DNA of 64,000 nt, from positions 1,116,001 through 1,180,000 of the forward strand of contig CP060294.1 in NCBI GenBank assembly GCA_014302835.1, given 5' to 3'. This document shows, piece by piece, positions 8,687 through 18,980 of the stretch. The translations under genes were made by a program, and so were the position numbers. Source of the stretch: Pedobacter sp. PAMC26386 (lineage in GTDB: Bacteria; Bacteroidota; Bacteroidia; Sphingobacteriales; Sphingobacteriaceae). Positions within the stretch are counted from its first letter, which is position 1. Every line of letters starts with the position of its first letter. The notes beneath the pieces were generated by a model. It saw only the letters and a list, made by a program, of their open reading frames with translations, made no database searches and was not told where the DNA came from.

Positions 8687-9615
8687 ACAAAAATCCACTG
8701 TTAATTATATTAGGACCTACTGCATCCGGGAAAACAAGACTGGCCGTTAGTGTAGCGCATGCATTGAATGGGGAGGTGATTAGTGCCGATAGCAGGCAGG
8801 TCTTTAAAGATATGGATATCGGTACAGGAAAAGATCTTCATGAATATAAAATAGGTGATCAGCTGATTCCTTACCATTTGATTGACATTAGAGAGGCAGG
8901 AGGGAATTACAATGTAAATGCATTCAAAGATGATTTTTATACCATATTTGAACAGTTGACACAGCAACATAAACTTCCTGTATTGTGTGGTGGGACAGGA
9001 ATGTATATTCATAGTATCCTGCAAAATCATCAATATACCGCTGTTCCGGTAAATGATGATTTAAGAGCAGGTCTTCCAGCACATGATCTCCAGGCACTGC
9101 GGGTTTTACTAGCGGGCTATCCGGCAGGATTAACTGAACATGCTGATCTTTCTTCTGCTAAAAGATTGGTCAGAGCTATTGAAATTGCTGAATATTTACA
9201 ACATCATACTTTAGTGGAAGAAAATCGGCCTCAGGTTCATCCCTTGGTTATAGGGTTGGATGGAGAGGTTAATTCCCGCAGAGAAAGAATTTATAAAAGA
9301 CTAAATGAAAGGTTTGATAACGGGTTAATTGAAGAGGTTGAAGGGCTTTTAAATCGTGGTGTCAGTGCAGAAATGCTTCTTTTTTATGGCCTGGAATATA
9401 AATTTATCACTGAATATCTTCAAAATAAGCTCAGTTTACCGGACTTAAAAGAGAAATTGTACATCGCAATCCGCCAGTTTGCAAAAAGACAAATGACTTT
9501 TTTCAGAAAAATGGAAAAAGACGGTATTATGATAAACTGGTTGGATTCTACATTGGAACCTTCCCATTTAACAGCAGAAGTTATCAAATTATATAATGAA
9601 TCATTCTGCAGGTAA
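8677..9615 (+). CDS. miaA: tRNA dimethylallyltransferase
   Basis: 312 residues. P-loop GPTASGKT (residues 13-20), the motif ISADSRQVFKDMDIGTGKD that binds the tRNA and catalytic metal, CGGTGMYI and the C-terminal RQFAKRQMTFFR helix are all present. The enzyme transfers a dimethylallyl group to N6 of A37 in tRNAs reading UNN codons. Length is normal for the family. It overlaps the upstream Mom/GNAT-like gene by 10 bases, so translation may be coupled. Confidence 0.97.
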   Translation: MQIDKNPLLIILGPTASGKTRLAVSVAHALNGEVISADSRQVFKDMDIGTGKDLHEYKIGDQLIPYHLIDIREAGGNYNVNAFKDDFYTIFEQLTQQHKLPVLCGGTGMYIHSILQNHQYTAVPVNDDLRAGLPAHDLQALRVLLAGYPAGLTEHADLSSAKRLVRAIEIAEYLQHHTLVEENRPQVHPLVIGLDGEVNSRRERIYKRLNERFDNGLIEEVEGLLNRGVSAEMLLFYGLEYKFITEYLQNKLSLPDLKEKLYIAIRQFAKRQMTFFRKMEKDGIMINWLDSTLEPSHLTAEVIKLYNESFCR

Positions 9616-9800
9616 ATCGCTGTTAATTAAGTGAATCGGCTGCTTTTGCGGGAGGCTGGTAAGATTTGAAGTCCATCGGCTTGCAGAAGATGACGGGGAT
9701 TTTTAAAAACATGATTTATATAGGTGTTGAGGCTGTTTTAAGGATGGAAGAAGGATTCGGTTCTTGTAGTGGCATGCATTTTGTATTTACTCCTGTGAAG

Positions 9801-9821
9801 GGTTGATAATTAGGATCAACC
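9801..9821 (+). promoter_or_regulatory. Short hairpin in the leader of the outer-membrane protein gene
   Basis: GGTTGAT (9801-9807) and ATCAACC (9815-9821) are perfect 7-base arms around a 7-base loop, 30 bases before the chosen ATG at 9852. It could stabilise the mRNA or be an operator. The remainder of 9616-9833 shows no gene. Confidence 0.35.
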
Positions 9822-9851
9822 GCTAAAACACACATGAATAAATATAATAAT

Positions 9852-10406
9852 ATGAAAAGTTCTACTAAATATCTTGCTTCTGCAGTAGCTGCAGTAGCAA
9901 TATTCTTTACAACGAATGTTAATGCTCAAAAAATAGGGGTTGGTGCAAATATTGGTATTCCAACTAATAATAATTATAGTGTAGCTGCGGGTATTGATGT
10001 ACGTGCACAATTTGATGTAACTAAGCAGTTATCGGTTCCAGTTGCTGTTGGTTATAATCACTATTTTGCGAAAGATCGTTTTTATGACCGTGGGGCTGTT
10101 ACTGGTATTAAGGTTCCTGATTACGCTTATATTCCTGTGAAAACTGGTTTGAAGTATTTCTTTGATCCAACTGGTTCAGGTATTTATGCAATGGGTGAAG
10201 TAGGTGCTGCTTTTGGCGTATCTAAAGATTCGAAAACGACATTTCTTTATGCACCAACTTTGGGTTACTCCTGGAGTAACGGTTTAGACTTAGGTCTTAA
10301 ATATGAGAATACGGGTAAAGGTGATGCCTTGCGTTATGCAAATAACTATGATAACAAAAGCGTAGGACAAATCGCTTTACGTATCGCTTACGGTTTCAAA
10401 CTATAA
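9852..10406 (+). CDS. Outer-membrane beta-barrel protein, porin-family-like
   Basis: 184 residues from ATG 9852; an in-frame ATG at 9834 would add six residues ahead of the signal peptide, so I prefer the second. The N-terminus MKSSTKYLASAVAAVAIFF with ANVNAQ-type cleavage is a standard signal peptide. The rest consists of alternating amphipathic strands rich in Gly, Tyr and Asn, ending in IALRIAYGFKL, like small 8-stranded barrels of the OmpA/OprF or 'outer membrane protein beta-barrel' families in Bacteroidota. No periplasmic domain is seen. Function is unknown. Confidence 0.8.
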   Translation: MKSSTKYLASAVAAVAIFFTTNVNAQKIGVGANIGIPTNNNYSVAAGIDVRAQFDVTKQLSVPVAVGYNHYFAKDRFYDRGAVTGIKVPDYAYIPVKTGLKYFFDPTGSGIYAMGEVGAAFGVSKDSKTTFLYAPTLGYSWSNGLDLGLKYENTGKGDALRYANNYDNKSVGQIALRIAYGFKL

Positions 10407-10427
10407 GGATTAAGTGAATTAAATAGT

Positions 10428-10475
10428 AAAGAGGGTTGGCTTGTCTGAAATGGACAGTCCAACCCTCTTTTTTAT
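10428..10475. terminator. Bidirectional terminator between OMP gene and the regulator
   Basis: AAAGAGGGTTGG (10428-10439) pairs with CCAACCCTCTTT (10459-10470), followed by more T; an A tract on the left makes it work in both directions for the two convergent genes. Confidence 0.8.
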
Positions 10476-11950
10476 TCCAGCTGTTTTAGCGCCTTATTGA
10501 TTTGTTCCTGTTGTTGTTCTTTAAAGATTTCAATAGGTGGGGCAGCTCTTTCCAGACAATCCATAATGCCACAACGTTCGCAAGTGGTATGCACTGTTTT
10601 TACAGGGATAGTCATATCATTTACAAAAGACATAGACTGAAGTAACTTCTGGTCTATCAGCAGACCAATAGTTACACTGATCATTTCATCTTTTTTTCGG
10701 GCTGGTTTTGAAATTGAGATACATAAATATCGGTTATGTGTTTGCCAGTATTGTGAGATTTGTGCTTCGACAACCGGGTATTTGTATTTTTTGCTGTCTA
10801 CCAGCGTTGCGGTGTTTTTCAATGAGGTAATGGAAACCCAGCGGCGGCAATAATGTTCATGTGTCGCATTCGCATAGGGATTATGCAATTGAGAAAGATG
10901 CAATTCTTTGGTGATCTCGTATTCATCTTTTTTTACATTTCCGGAGATCCGTAAAAAGAAAAGCTGATCAATACCAAAATGTTTCGGTAAAATATTGGTC
11001 AGCCGCTGTATCATCATTTCGGGTGTTACATCGTAGAGATTGCAAAGGTTGAGCCATGCCTGATCATTCCATTTGATTTGCATCATGATACTTTTGACAT
11101 CCTCTACAAATTTTTCTTCCTGCATTAATAAGGCTACCGCAAAATAGGAAGCTTTAAAATTATTTAGCATCATATCAAACGAATCACTATGCTGAATAAT
11201 GGTTTCAAATGGTCTTTCGGTGATGGAGAGGTATTGAAAAGCAATTTCTCTTGCAAGCAGGAATTTCTCCTGGGCAGGGGTCATCCCTTTATTGATATAA
11301 AATACTTTGTTGGTATTGGAGTAAAAGGAACGCAGGCCATTTAGAGCATCCATCGTATTCATTCGTTTGCGGTTAACCTGGATATCGATGCTATTTAATA
11401 CGGTTTCCAATACGGCAATATTGATCTGTAAGGTTTCTTCCCACTGGTATTCTTCTCTGAAGTTCCGCACCGTATCTTCAATGGCTTCAAAATAATTGTC
11501 CTGAAGATCTTGGTAGGAACGAAGGGCTGCGTTGTAAAAGTTCTCTTTTGATAACTGATAACTTCTTGAGATTTTAAGTAAAGTGCTGATAAAAGCAGTC
11601 ACTTTATCAGGTGTATTGGAGAAGAGATCGAGTAAAGCAGCAGGTGTTAAGCCGAAATGTTCCCATGGAATCGCATTGATAAAGTCAGAATTGATCAGAT
11701 CAATGATCGGCTGGAGTTTTTTATTCGCTCTTAAAGAAACCAGGTAATCATAGTCTACACCCAGGATTTTAGCCAGCGAAAGTATTTTGTCTGCCTTTGG
11801 AAACTTTTTACCAGTCTCAATATCATGTACATAGGAAAGAGACATCCCAGTTTGCTCTGCAAGTTGCTGATAAGACAGTCCCTTTTCCTGACGCAAAGAT
11901 TTCACTTTAAGGCCTAAAATGAGGCGTACACTATCATTATTGGTTATCAT
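10472..11950 (-). CDS. XRE-family regulator of the RamB/ScfR (short-chain fatty acyl) type
   Basis: 492 residues from ATG 11950; an upstream in-frame ATG at 11977 gives 501. I prefer the inner start because SVRLILGLKVKSLRQEKGLS is how relatives begin. An HTH_3 domain (about 15-65, SYQQLAEQTGMSLSYVHDIETGKK) is followed by an IrrE-like segment (EKFLLAREIAFQYL) and a C-terminal domain ending in the cysteine motif CERCGIMDCLERAAPP, characteristic of the DUF2083/ScfR family. RamB of Corynebacterium, in this family, controls isocitrate lyase and malate synthase. Here the gene is divergent from aceB-aceA, so control of the glyoxylate shunt in response to acyl-CoA or acetate status is a strong inference. 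Confidence 0.88.
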   Translation of the reverse strand: MITNNDSVRLILGLKVKSLRQEKGLSYQQLAEQTGMSLSYVHDIETGKKFPKADKILSLAKILGVDYDYLVSLRANKKLQPIIDLINSDFINAIPWEHFGLTPAALLDLFSNTPDKVTAFISTLLKISRSYQLSKENFYNAALRSYQDLQDNYFEAIEDTVRNFREEYQWEETLQINIAVLETVLNSIDIQVNRKRMNTMDALNGLRSFYSNTNKVFYINKGMTPAQEKFLLAREIAFQYLSITERPFETIIQHSDSFDMMLNNFKASYFAVALLMQEEKFVEDVKSIMMQIKWNDQAWLNLCNLYDVTPEMMIQRLTNILPKHFGIDQLFFLRISGNVKKDEYEITKELHLSQLHNPYANATHEHYCRRWVSITSLKNTATLVDSKKYKYPVVEAQISQYWQTHNRYLCISISKPARKKDEMISVTIGLLIDQKLLQSMSFVNDMTIPVKTVHTTCERCGIMDCLERAAPPIEIFKEQQQEQINKALKQLE

Positions 11951-11964
11951 ACTACTAAAGTAGT
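11951..11964. promoter_or_regulatory. Inverted repeat at the regulator start codon
   Basis: ACTACT (11951-11956) and AGTAGT (11959-11964) flank a 2-base spacer directly before ATG 11950, between the two possible start codons of the RamB-like gene. It may be an autoregulatory site or a small mRNA hairpin. Confidence 0.35.
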
Positions 11965-11994
11965 TAAAAGGAGTCATTTAACGAAAATAAAAAT

Positions 11995-12015
11995 ATTAGC
12001 GAAAAATTCGCTAAT
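11995..12015. promoter_or_regulatory. Perfect inverted repeat, candidate RamB-like operator
   Basis: Arms ATTAGCGAA (11995-12003) and TTCGCTAAT (12007-12015) are exact reverse complements with a 3-base A spacer. The repeat sits 36 bases before aceB and 44 bases before the chosen regulator start, so binding could affect both promoters. The GCGAAAAATTCGC core loosely recalls the A/T-rich GCAAA...TTTGC sites of corynebacterial RamB. No footprint data support it. Confidence 0.6.
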
Positions 12016-12051
12016 TGAGAAAAATCCGTATATTGTATAAAATTTACAACC

Positions 12052-13755
12052 ATGATATCAAAAACGAACCACCCCAAAACATGGTACACTACCCTAGAGG
12101 GAATGACCATTAATGCTCCGTTACGGACAACTTACCAGGAAGTGCTTTCTGCAAAAGCGCTGGAATTTATTAAAGCATTGCATCTGCAGTTTAATGTACA
12201 GCGTAAAGCGCTGTTAGTGGAGAGGGAAGTGGTGCAGCAAAAAATTGATGGCGGATGGAAGCCGCATTTTCTGTCTGAAACAGCTGCTATACGAGAAGGC
12301 GAATGGCAGATTGCCCCGGTATCGGATGACATCAAAGATCGACGGGTTGAAATAACCGGTCCTGTTGAACGTAAAATGATTATTAATGCGATGAATTCTG
12401 GTGCTAATATGTTTATGGCTGATTTTGAAGATAGCAATTCTCCGAATTGGGATAATGTGGTTGGTGGACAATTGAATCTGCGCGATGCAATTAACCGGAC
12501 CATCAGTTTTATAAATGCGGAGAATGGAAAAGAGTATAAATTAAATGAGCAAACTGCAACCTTGTTTGTAAGGCCAAGGGGCTGGCACCTGGAAGAAAAA
12601 CATATAGAAATTAATGGAGAACCGATCAGTGGAAGTCTGCTGGATTTTGGACTTTACTTTTTTCACAATGCAAAAACATTACTTGAAAATGGGAACGGCC
12701 CTTATTTCTATTTACCAAAATTAGAAAGTTACCACGAAGCCAGACTGTGGAATGATGTATTTGTGTTTTCACAAGACTATTGTGGTGTGGCACAAAAAAG
12801 TATTAAAGCTACTGTATTGGTAGAGACTATTATGGCTCCTTTTCAGCTGGACGAAATACTATATGAATTGAGAGACCATTCTGCGGGGATGAACTGCGGA
12901 CGCTGGGATTATATTTTCTCTTTCATTAAAAAATTCAGAAATGTTCCTGGTTATGTTTTTCCAGATCGTGCACAGGTGAATATGACTGTTCCCTTTATGC
13001 GGGCATATACGCAGCTGGTAATTAAAACCTGTCATAAACGGGGGGCACATGCGATTGGTGGAATGGCTGCGCAAATACCCATTAAAAATAACGAGGTGGC
13101 CAATGAAGCAGCAATCAAAAAAGTAAAAGCGGATAAACTGCGTGAAGTAACAGATGGACATGATGGTACTTGGGTTGCGCATCCTGGATTAGTTGCGATT
13201 GCTAAAGAAATCTTTGATGAGCAAATGAAAACCCCCAATCAGTTGCATGTAAGCCGGGAAGACTTTGTATGCACAAAAAATGATTTACTGGAATTACCTG
13301 AAGGAACAATAACGGAAGAAGGACTAAGACAAAATATCAATGTAGGTATTTTATATCTGGAAAACTGGCTTCGTGGTAATGGGGCAGCGGCGATCTATAA
13401 TTTAATGGAGGATGCGGCTACAGCAGAGATTTGTCGAACACAGGTTTGGCAATGGGTTCACAACAAAGCTAAACTGGATGATGGCAGGGTGATCACGCAT
13501 AGTTTATATGAAGATTTACGAGACGATGAGATTTGGCAAATACGTGATATGGTAGGTGCTAAAGCTTACCAGGAAGGGGCCTATGTTCAGGCAATCTGCA
13601 TTTTTAACAGGTTAGTTGTCCAGAATAAATGGGTTGATTTTCTGACTCTGCCTGCTTATGAGCTGATCTTATCAAATGATGAAAAGAAAGTTTGTAAAGA
13701 AGGAGAGCAGGAGTTGCATAAGGCAGAGTCCGTATTGATAACAGAAGAAGGATAA
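12052..13755 (+). CDS. aceB: Malate synthase A
   Basis: 567 residues, normal length for malate synthase A. Recognisable segments include [20 protein letters not shown] with [11 protein letters not shown] (metal-binding acidic residues), [26 protein letters not shown], and the region [16 protein letters not shown]. The enzyme condenses glyoxylate with acetyl-CoA to malate, the second step of the glyoxylate shunt. aceA follows 43 bases downstream in the same direction, giving an aceBA operon. The divergent RamB-like gene and the inverted repeat upstream are the likely control. Confidence 0.97.
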   Translation: MISKTNHPKTWYTTLEGMTINAPLRTTYQEVLSAKALEFIKALHLQFNVQRKALLVEREVVQQKIDGGWKPHFLSETAAIREGEWQIAPVSDDIKDRRVEITGPVERKMIINAMNSGANMFMADFEDSNSPNWDNVVGGQLNLRDAINRTISFINAENGKEYKLNEQTATLFVRPRGWHLEEKHIEINGEPISGSLLDFGLYFFHNAKTLLENGNGPYFYLPKLESYHEARLWNDVFVFSQDYCGVAQKSIKATVLVETIMAPFQLDEILYELRDHSAGMNCGRWDYIFSFIKKFRNVPGYVFPDRAQVNMTVPFMRAYTQLVIKTCHKRGAHAIGGMAAQIPIKNNEVANEAAIKKVKADKLREVTDGHDGTWVAHPGLVAIAKEIFDEQMKTPNQLHVSREDFVCTKNDLLELPEGTITEEGLRQNINVGILYLENWLRGNGAAAIYNLMEDAATAEICRTQVWQWVHNKAKLDDGRVITHSLYEDLRDDEIWQIRDMVGAKAYQEGAYVQAICIFNRLVVQNKWVDFLTLPAYELILSNDEKKVCKEGEQELHKAESVLITEEG

Positions 13756-13798
13756 TAACCAGATAAAAATCAATGTAAATCTAAAAAAAACAACCATC

Positions 13799-15076
13799 AT
13801 GGCAACAGAACCTAAAGCAGCACAGTTATTTACCGAATGGCAAACCAACCCAAGATGGGAAGGTATTAATCGTCCTTATACTGCAGAAGAAGTATTAAAA
13901 CTGCGTAGCAAAGTGGAAATCGAATATTCCCTTGCCAAAAAAGGAGCAGAAAAACTATGGGTAAAACTAAATACGCAATCTTATGTCGCTGCATTGGGTG
14001 CTTTAACGGGCAACCAGGCAGTACAGGAAGTGGCGGCAGGATTAGAGTCTATTTATTTAAGCGGCTGGCAGGTTGCTGCTGATGCAAATTCATCTGGCAC
14101 AATGTATCCGGATCAGTCTCTTTATCCGGTTAATTCTGTACCGGATGTAGTGAAAAGGATCAATAATGCTTTTTTGCGCTGTGAACAGATCGACTCTGTT
14201 AATGGCGACAATACAAAAGATTGGATGGCTCCGATAGTTGCAGATGCTGAAGCAGGTTTTGGAGGCAATTTAAATGCATTTGAATTGATGAAAGCAATGA
14301 TTGAAGCTGGAGCTGCAGGTGTTCATTTTGAAGATCAGCTGTCGTCTGCTAAAAAATGCGGGCATCTGGGTGGAAAAGTTCTGGTACCCACTCAGGAGGC
14401 TATTAATAAACTGGTGGCTGCAAGATTAGCAGCGGACGTTATGAATGTTTCTACGCTTATTATTGCCCGCACGGATGCAGAAGCTGCCAATCTGATTACT
14501 TCGGATGTGGATGAAAGGGATAAAGAATTTATTACTGGTGAAAGGACTAATGAGGGGTTTTATACGGTGAGAAATGGGTTGGCGCAATGTATTTCAAGAG
14601 GTATATCTTATGCGCCGTATGCAGATATGATCTGGATGGAGACGTCAAACCCTGACTTGGGTATTGCAAGGGAATTTGCAGCAGCAATTCATGCCGTATA
14701 CCCAGGTAAATTACTCGCCTATAATTGTTCACCATCATTTAACTGGGGTAAACATTTAAGTGAAAAACAAATCGCAACTTTCAGAGAGGATCTGGCTGCA
14801 TTAGGGTATAAATTCCAGTTTATTACACTTGCGGGGTTCCATGCATTGAATACTTCTATGTTTGAATTGTCACATGCCTATAAACAAAGTGGTATGGCCG
14901 GTTTCTCTCAGTTACAGCAAAGAGAATTTGCTTTACAGGAACATGGATTTAAAGCAGTAAAACACCAGAGCTTTGTGGGGACCGGTTATTTTGATTGTGT
15001 ACAGAACACGGTGCAGCAGGGGACTGCTTCTACGATAGCCATGAAAGACAGTACGGAAACGGCTCAGTTTCATTAA
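13799..15076 (+). CDS. aceA: Isocitrate lyase
   Basis: 425 residues. The catalytic motif KKCGHLGG (C187) and the preceding [12 protein letters not shown] metal-binding region are intact, as are [12 protein letters not shown] and the C-terminal AGFHALN region. It cleaves isocitrate to glyoxylate and succinate, letting the cell grow on acetate or fatty acids by bypassing the decarboxylating TCA steps. It is the second gene of the aceBA operon and ends before a strong stem-loop. Confidence 0.97.
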   Translation: MATEPKAAQLFTEWQTNPRWEGINRPYTAEEVLKLRSKVEIEYSLAKKGAEKLWVKLNTQSYVAALGALTGNQAVQEVAAGLESIYLSGWQVAADANSSGTMYPDQSLYPVNSVPDVVKRINNAFLRCEQIDSVNGDNTKDWMAPIVADAEAGFGGNLNAFELMKAMIEAGAAGVHFEDQLSSAKKCGHLGGKVLVPTQEAINKLVAARLAADVMNVSTLIIARTDAEAANLITSDVDERDKEFITGERTNEGFYTVRNGLAQCISRGISYAPYADMIWMETSNPDLGIAREFAAAIHAVYPGKLLAYNCSPSFNWGKHLSEKQIATFREDLAALGYKFQFITLAGFHALNTSMFELSHAYKQSGMAGFSQLQQREFALQEHGFKAVKHQSFVGTGYFDCVQNTVQQGTASTIAMKDSTETAQFH

Positions 15077-15098
15077 TATTCTGAGTAGTGATATCCTA

Positions 15099-15135
15099 AA
15101 ACAAGGGGGGCCATTTTTTATGGACTCCCTTGTTT
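15099..15135. terminator. Terminator between aceA and the AsmA-like gene
   Basis: AAACAAGGGGGGCCAT (15099-15114) pairs with ATGGACTCCCTTGTTT (15120-15135) with one wobble and one mismatch. A and T tracts on both sides suit the two convergent genes. Confidence 0.75.
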
Positions 15136-15165
15136 ATTTGAGGTTATTTATCTGCGAGGTGAAGA

Positions 15166-18100
15166 TTATTCATCCTCTTTTTCTTCGAGTTTTGCTTCTT
15201 TGTTTCGTTTTAAAGTGATGATTGGTTTATCCTGTGTTCCGGTAATGGTCAACGGAATTCCAATTAAACCGAAAGGTGGTAAACCTAATCTTCCGCTCAT
15301 ATTTAAACGGCCGTCAAAACTAACCTGGCCTTCGAAACGTGGCCTGAAACCTGCGATGCGCATTTTAAAGCGTTCGATGGTAATGATATTCTTATTGATC
15401 GTAGATTTAATCTCTACATCATGTAAGTCTGGATTGTTTAAGCTATCTCTGCGGGTTGCCTTACTCACTGCATTCATCATCTTAAATCCACTTAAGCTAA
15501 CTTTCTTAAGTGTCAAGACTCCTGCACCTTTTAAGGACGGATAGACAGGCAACATATCCTGGTTTAGCTTTCCGGATAATTGGTAATCTAATCCTATAAC
15601 ACCTTTTACCTTTGATGCGGAAGTTGCCAGTGTTCTGAATATTTTAATCTCTTTGTAGGCTTTGGCTATATCAAATTCTTTGGCAGTGATATGATAATCA
15701 AAAATGGCAGATTTAGGTGTTATACTTTTATAGGTTGCATCCATATTTACTGACGCATCTATCAGATTGAAACTGGTTTTGTCTAAAGTCAGTGTACCAT
15801 TATTTAAAACTACATTACCTTTTGCATTTTTGATTTGCAGGTCATTATAATAGACGTTTGCCGCATCAGCCGACAAGGTTACATTCAGATTGGCAGGAAT
15901 AAGGATCACACCACTGCTGCCCGCAGGAGCACCGGGTATTGGTTTTGGTGTATTATAAACCATTAATTCATCTGCAAAAATACGGTTGCTTTGAAAATTG
16001 AAACTTCCAGTCAGTTTTGCTGTTGAAGTGAGTACGTAATTGATAATATTACCCAGCTGACCATCCATTGTAAAATCTGATTTACCATAACTAGCTTTGA
16101 ATTTCTCAAATTTCATATTATCCTGTGCAAAAGAGAAGACCCCGTTTTTGATTAAAAAAGATTTAGGGAAAAGGTCTGATTGAAGGTTAATATTGTTAAC
16201 GATTAAGCGCCCCCTGTTATTCAATTTTTGATAATTTCCAGTAGTAGCATCGCTTTGTAAACCTTTCAAAGAGAGGTCTGTAAATACAGTTCCATTTACA
16301 TTGTATCCTTTGACTGCAAAGAATTGGTACATCTTACCTATATCTATTGTTCCTTTTGAGGTGATATTATAGGACACATTTTCGAAGTTTTTAACTGCTG
16401 CTCTTAACATAAAAGGCTGCCCTGCCATAATAAAAGAAATAGGTTTGATGTTTAATTGTGTACCTCTTAATGTACCATCTCTGTTGATCAGCGTTCCGTC
16501 TACCACAATTTGTTCTAATGGCTGATCAAAATGTGCAGTTTTAATACGTCCGTTTGCTAGCCTAAATGTAGCTTCTGTCACTGGGAAAATCTTTCTTTTC
16601 TTGTTGTATACCCCTTTACTTTGCAAGTCCATATTCAGCTCTCCATTTAATTCGAAATCTTTTAATGGATAAAAATTCTTGATTTCGGCGAGATTAAGTT
16701 TAGATTTTAGTTTGACGTCAATGGCCATATTACCTGGCTGTACATTGGCCGATCCTCTGATGTAATTACTTAATGCCTGTAAATTAATATCAGTGATATC
16801 CAACTGGGTATGTTTGTAATTTCCATCACTATTGCGCCCATTGATATTGAAGTTGATCTGGTCAATTGAGGCTTTCAGTGATGGGTATTTAAAATATCCA
16901 TTACGCAGTGATGATTTTAAAGTGAATTTTGGAATAACGCCGACTGTGTCTACTTGTCTGATTCCACTTCTAACCACTTTTTTAGTAAACTGACCATCAG
17001 CATTCAGATCGATGGTATAGATTCCTCTTAGATTGCCTAGATCGAATATTTTCGCCCATTTAGTTAAATCTATGGAGGCTTTAGTCTTGATGAAAACTTT
17101 AGGCTTTTTTAACCCATTCAGTTTAACGATTGAATTCACATAGTCCTTACCCATATTAAAATATAGACTATCCATATCAATATATAAACTGTCAGGATTC
17201 AGACTTGGCAGTTTCATATGTAAATTCAGATATAGGTTGCTGATTGCCTGGGGTGCTTTGGGATTTGCAATTTGTCCATCCCGTACTTTAATATTAAAGG
17301 AGAGGGTAGGCATGATTTTACGTTTTGCAAGGTATTTTCCAATTAAAGAGGCGTTGATTTCCGCATATCCTTTAATGGTTGTTTTCTGCATCCGGTTTGC
17401 AATAGATGGAGGCAATACCGTAAAAATGTTATGCAGGTCGGTTTCTTTAGCGGCGGTTCTGAAATTGATATCGTATCCGTCTTTAAGGAAGGAGAATTTA
17501 CCTACAAAAAGGATGGGTAGTGTGTTTATTTTTAAATCATTTTCATTGAACATCAGGTCGAGCGAGTTGGTATTGATTTTAGTAACCAGCTTCGCATCTA
17601 TCTTTTTATGCAGCAAATAAGGTGAATTGTTATAATATAAATCCAGTGAGTCAATTTTGGCATTACTTTTTAAGTCGAAAATCGCTTTGCTCAGATCACC
17701 ATTACCACTATAATTCAATCCTCTGGCGCTAACTTTCATTGGAATTGAGTTGTCATTATAAACCAGATTACTTTTATTAATGAAAATTCCTTCGATTTTT
17801 ATTGCAGTAGAACTGCTTTCTGAAGCATTTTTCGGGTTAGGATTGCTTTTGTAGACATTGTAATTTGCATTTCCTTTCTCATCTACCTGGATATTGATAT
17901 TGGCCTGATCTAAGAAAATCTGATCAATTTTCACCTGTTTTGAAAAAATAGTACTCAGGTTTAAACGGAAAGATAACTGTTTGGCATGGATCAAAGTTTC
18001 TTTCTCAAATGGAGCTGAGCCCTTTAATGTGAAGTTATTGAGGCTTAATGTTAAGGAGGGGAAATGTTTAAAAAAGGAGAGGCTGGTACTTTCAAATTCA

Positions 18101-18237
18101 GCTTTTCCATTGATATTCTGGTTGATCCGGCTTTCTATTTCTTTAGAAATTGTATTTGGTATAATATAGGGAACTAGTAAGATCAGCAGAATTAAGGAGA
18201 TAATGCTTATTCCGGTGATTTTGAGTGCTTTTTTCAA
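15166..18237 (-). CDS. AsmA-like / DUF748-type envelope protein
   Basis: 1023 residues. The only start for this N-terminus is TTG at 18237. Residues 1-30 (KITGISIISLILLILLVPYI) are a membrane anchor, followed by the AsmA beginning SFFKHFPSLTLSLNNFTLKG. The remainder is repetitive beta-strand sequence (repeated pattern of hydrophobic-polar alternation with GxxxLxN), as in long bridge-like proteins of the AsmA/TamB/YhdP group that span the periplasm and are thought to move lipids toward the outer membrane. The C-terminal region SGRLGLPPFGLIGIPLTITG is typical. It stands alone. A second family member is at 50356-52791. Confidence 0.85.
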   Translation of the reverse strand: MKKALKITGISIISLILLILLVPYIIPNTISKEIESRINQNINGKAEFESTSLSFFKHFPSLTLSLNNFTLKGSAPFEKETLIHAKQLSFRLNLSTIFSKQVKIDQIFLDQANINIQVDEKGNANYNVYKSNPNPKNASESSSTAIKIEGIFINKSNLVYNDNSIPMKVSARGLNYSGNGDLSKAIFDLKSNAKIDSLDLYYNNSPYLLHKKIDAKLVTKINTNSLDLMFNENDLKINTLPILFVGKFSFLKDGYDINFRTAAKETDLHNIFTVLPPSIANRMQKTTIKGYAEINASLIGKYLAKRKIMPTLSFNIKVRDGQIANPKAPQAISNLYLNLHMKLPSLNPDSLYIDMDSLYFNMGKDYVNSIVKLNGLKKPKVFIKTKASIDLTKWAKIFDLGNLRGIYTIDLNADGQFTKKVVRSGIRQVDTVGVIPKFTLKSSLRNGYFKYPSLKASIDQINFNINGRNSDGNYKHTQLDITDINLQALSNYIRGSANVQPGNMAIDVKLKSKLNLAEIKNFYPLKDFELNGELNMDLQSKGVYNKKRKIFPVTEATFRLANGRIKTAHFDQPLEQIVVDGTLINRDGTLRGTQLNIKPISFIMAGQPFMLRAAVKNFENVSYNITSKGTIDIGKMYQFFAVKGYNVNGTVFTDLSLKGLQSDATTGNYQKLNNRGRLIVNNINLQSDLFPKSFLIKNGVFSFAQDNMKFEKFKASYGKSDFTMDGQLGNIINYVLTSTAKLTGSFNFQSNRIFADELMVYNTPKPIPGAPAGSSGVILIPANLNVTLSADAANVYYNDLQIKNAKGNVVLNNGTLTLDKTSFNLIDASVNMDATYKSITPKSAIFDYHITAKEFDIAKAYKEIKIFRTLATSASKVKGVIGLDYQLSGKLNQDMLPVYPSLKGAGVLTLKKVSLSGFKMMNAVSKATRRDSLNNPDLHDVEIKSTINKNIITIERFKMRIAGFRPRFEGQVSFDGRLNMSGRLGLPPFGLIGIPLTITGTQDKPIITLKRNKEAKLEEKEDE

Positions 18238-18297
18238 TTGGGAGGTGATAAGATGTGTATGTATTGCAAAGATATATTTTATTTATTATTTCATTAA

Positions 18298-18315
18298 TGA
18301 ATGAATATTCACTTA
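18298..18315. promoter_or_regulatory. Near-palindromic TetR-type operator
   Basis: TGAATGAATATTCACTTA is an 18-base palindrome with only two mismatched positions around the centre ATAT. An overlapping 12-base perfect palindrome TTCATTAATGAA is at 18290-18301. The site precedes the true ATG of the TetR gene (18340), as expected for autorepression. Confidence 0.6.
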
Positions 18316-18339
18316 TATTTGTTGAATCATTTATTAATT

Positions 18340-18930
18340 ATGCGCGCAAGAGATATAGAGAAAGAAAATCTGGTCAAAAAAACGGCAATTGAAATCATAG
18401 GAAAGGGTGGGTTTGATAGCTTTAGTATGAATAAGCTTGCCAAAGCTTGTGGGATTTCCGTAGCCACACTTTATATTTATTACAAGGACAAGGATGATCT
18501 TATTTCGCATTTAGCTGCTGAACACGGCAAACTGATGGGAGAGTCAATGCTACTAAATTTTGATACTGAGGCCTCATTTGAAGATGGGTTACGTATTCAA
18601 TGGGAAAACCGGTATCGTTACCTGATTAATAACCCGACACTTAGTGGTTTTTATGAACAGCTTAGGGCTTCGATTTACCAGGAACAATTTCTAAACACTT
18701 TCATGAAAGATGCCTTAGGACCATTTGAGAGGTTTAACGAGAATATTGTCACTCGTGGCGAAGTCGGAGCAATGCCTTTTGAGGTATTCTGGTCAATCGC
18801 TTTTGCGCCGTTATATTCTTTAGTTAAATTTAACAATGAAGGGCAAAGCCTGGGAGGAAAGCCCTTTAAAATGAATGATGAGATGTTGTGGCAAGCTTTT
18901 GACTTTGTAGTAAAAGCGCTGAAAAAATGA
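18340..18930 (+). CDS. TetR/AcrR-family transcriptional regulator
   Basis: 196 residues from ATG 18340; an earlier in-frame ATG at 18301 overlaps the probable operator and adds 13 hydrophobic residues that do not fit the family. The HTH is at about residues 12-55 (GFDSFSMNKLAKACGISVATLYIYYKDKDDLI). The C-terminal ligand domain is typical in length and is not assignable to a known inducer. It is followed by a small HMA-like gene and an MFS gene on the same strand, so it probably represses an efflux operon. Confidence 0.9.
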   Translation: MRARDIEKENLVKKTAIEIIGKGGFDSFSMNKLAKACGISVATLYIYYKDKDDLISHLAAEHGKLMGESMLLNFDTEASFEDGLRIQWENRYRYLINNPTLSGFYEQLRASIYQEQFLNTFMKDALGPFERFNENIVTRGEVGAMPFEVFWSIAFAPLYSLVKFNNEGQSLGGKPFKMNDEMLWQAFDFVVKALKK

Positions 18931-18980
18931 ATTGATTATCATTTAAAATGAATTTATAACCATTTAATAAGAATGAAAAA

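Noticed and set aside
12132..12503. Long frame antisense to aceB
   Set aside because: Covers conserved malate synthase codons on the other strand; no independent start or homology pattern.
18301..18339. Longer N-terminus for the TetR gene
   Set aside because: It would begin inside the probable operator and adds residues not found in relatives; the ATG at 18340 fits the HTH position.
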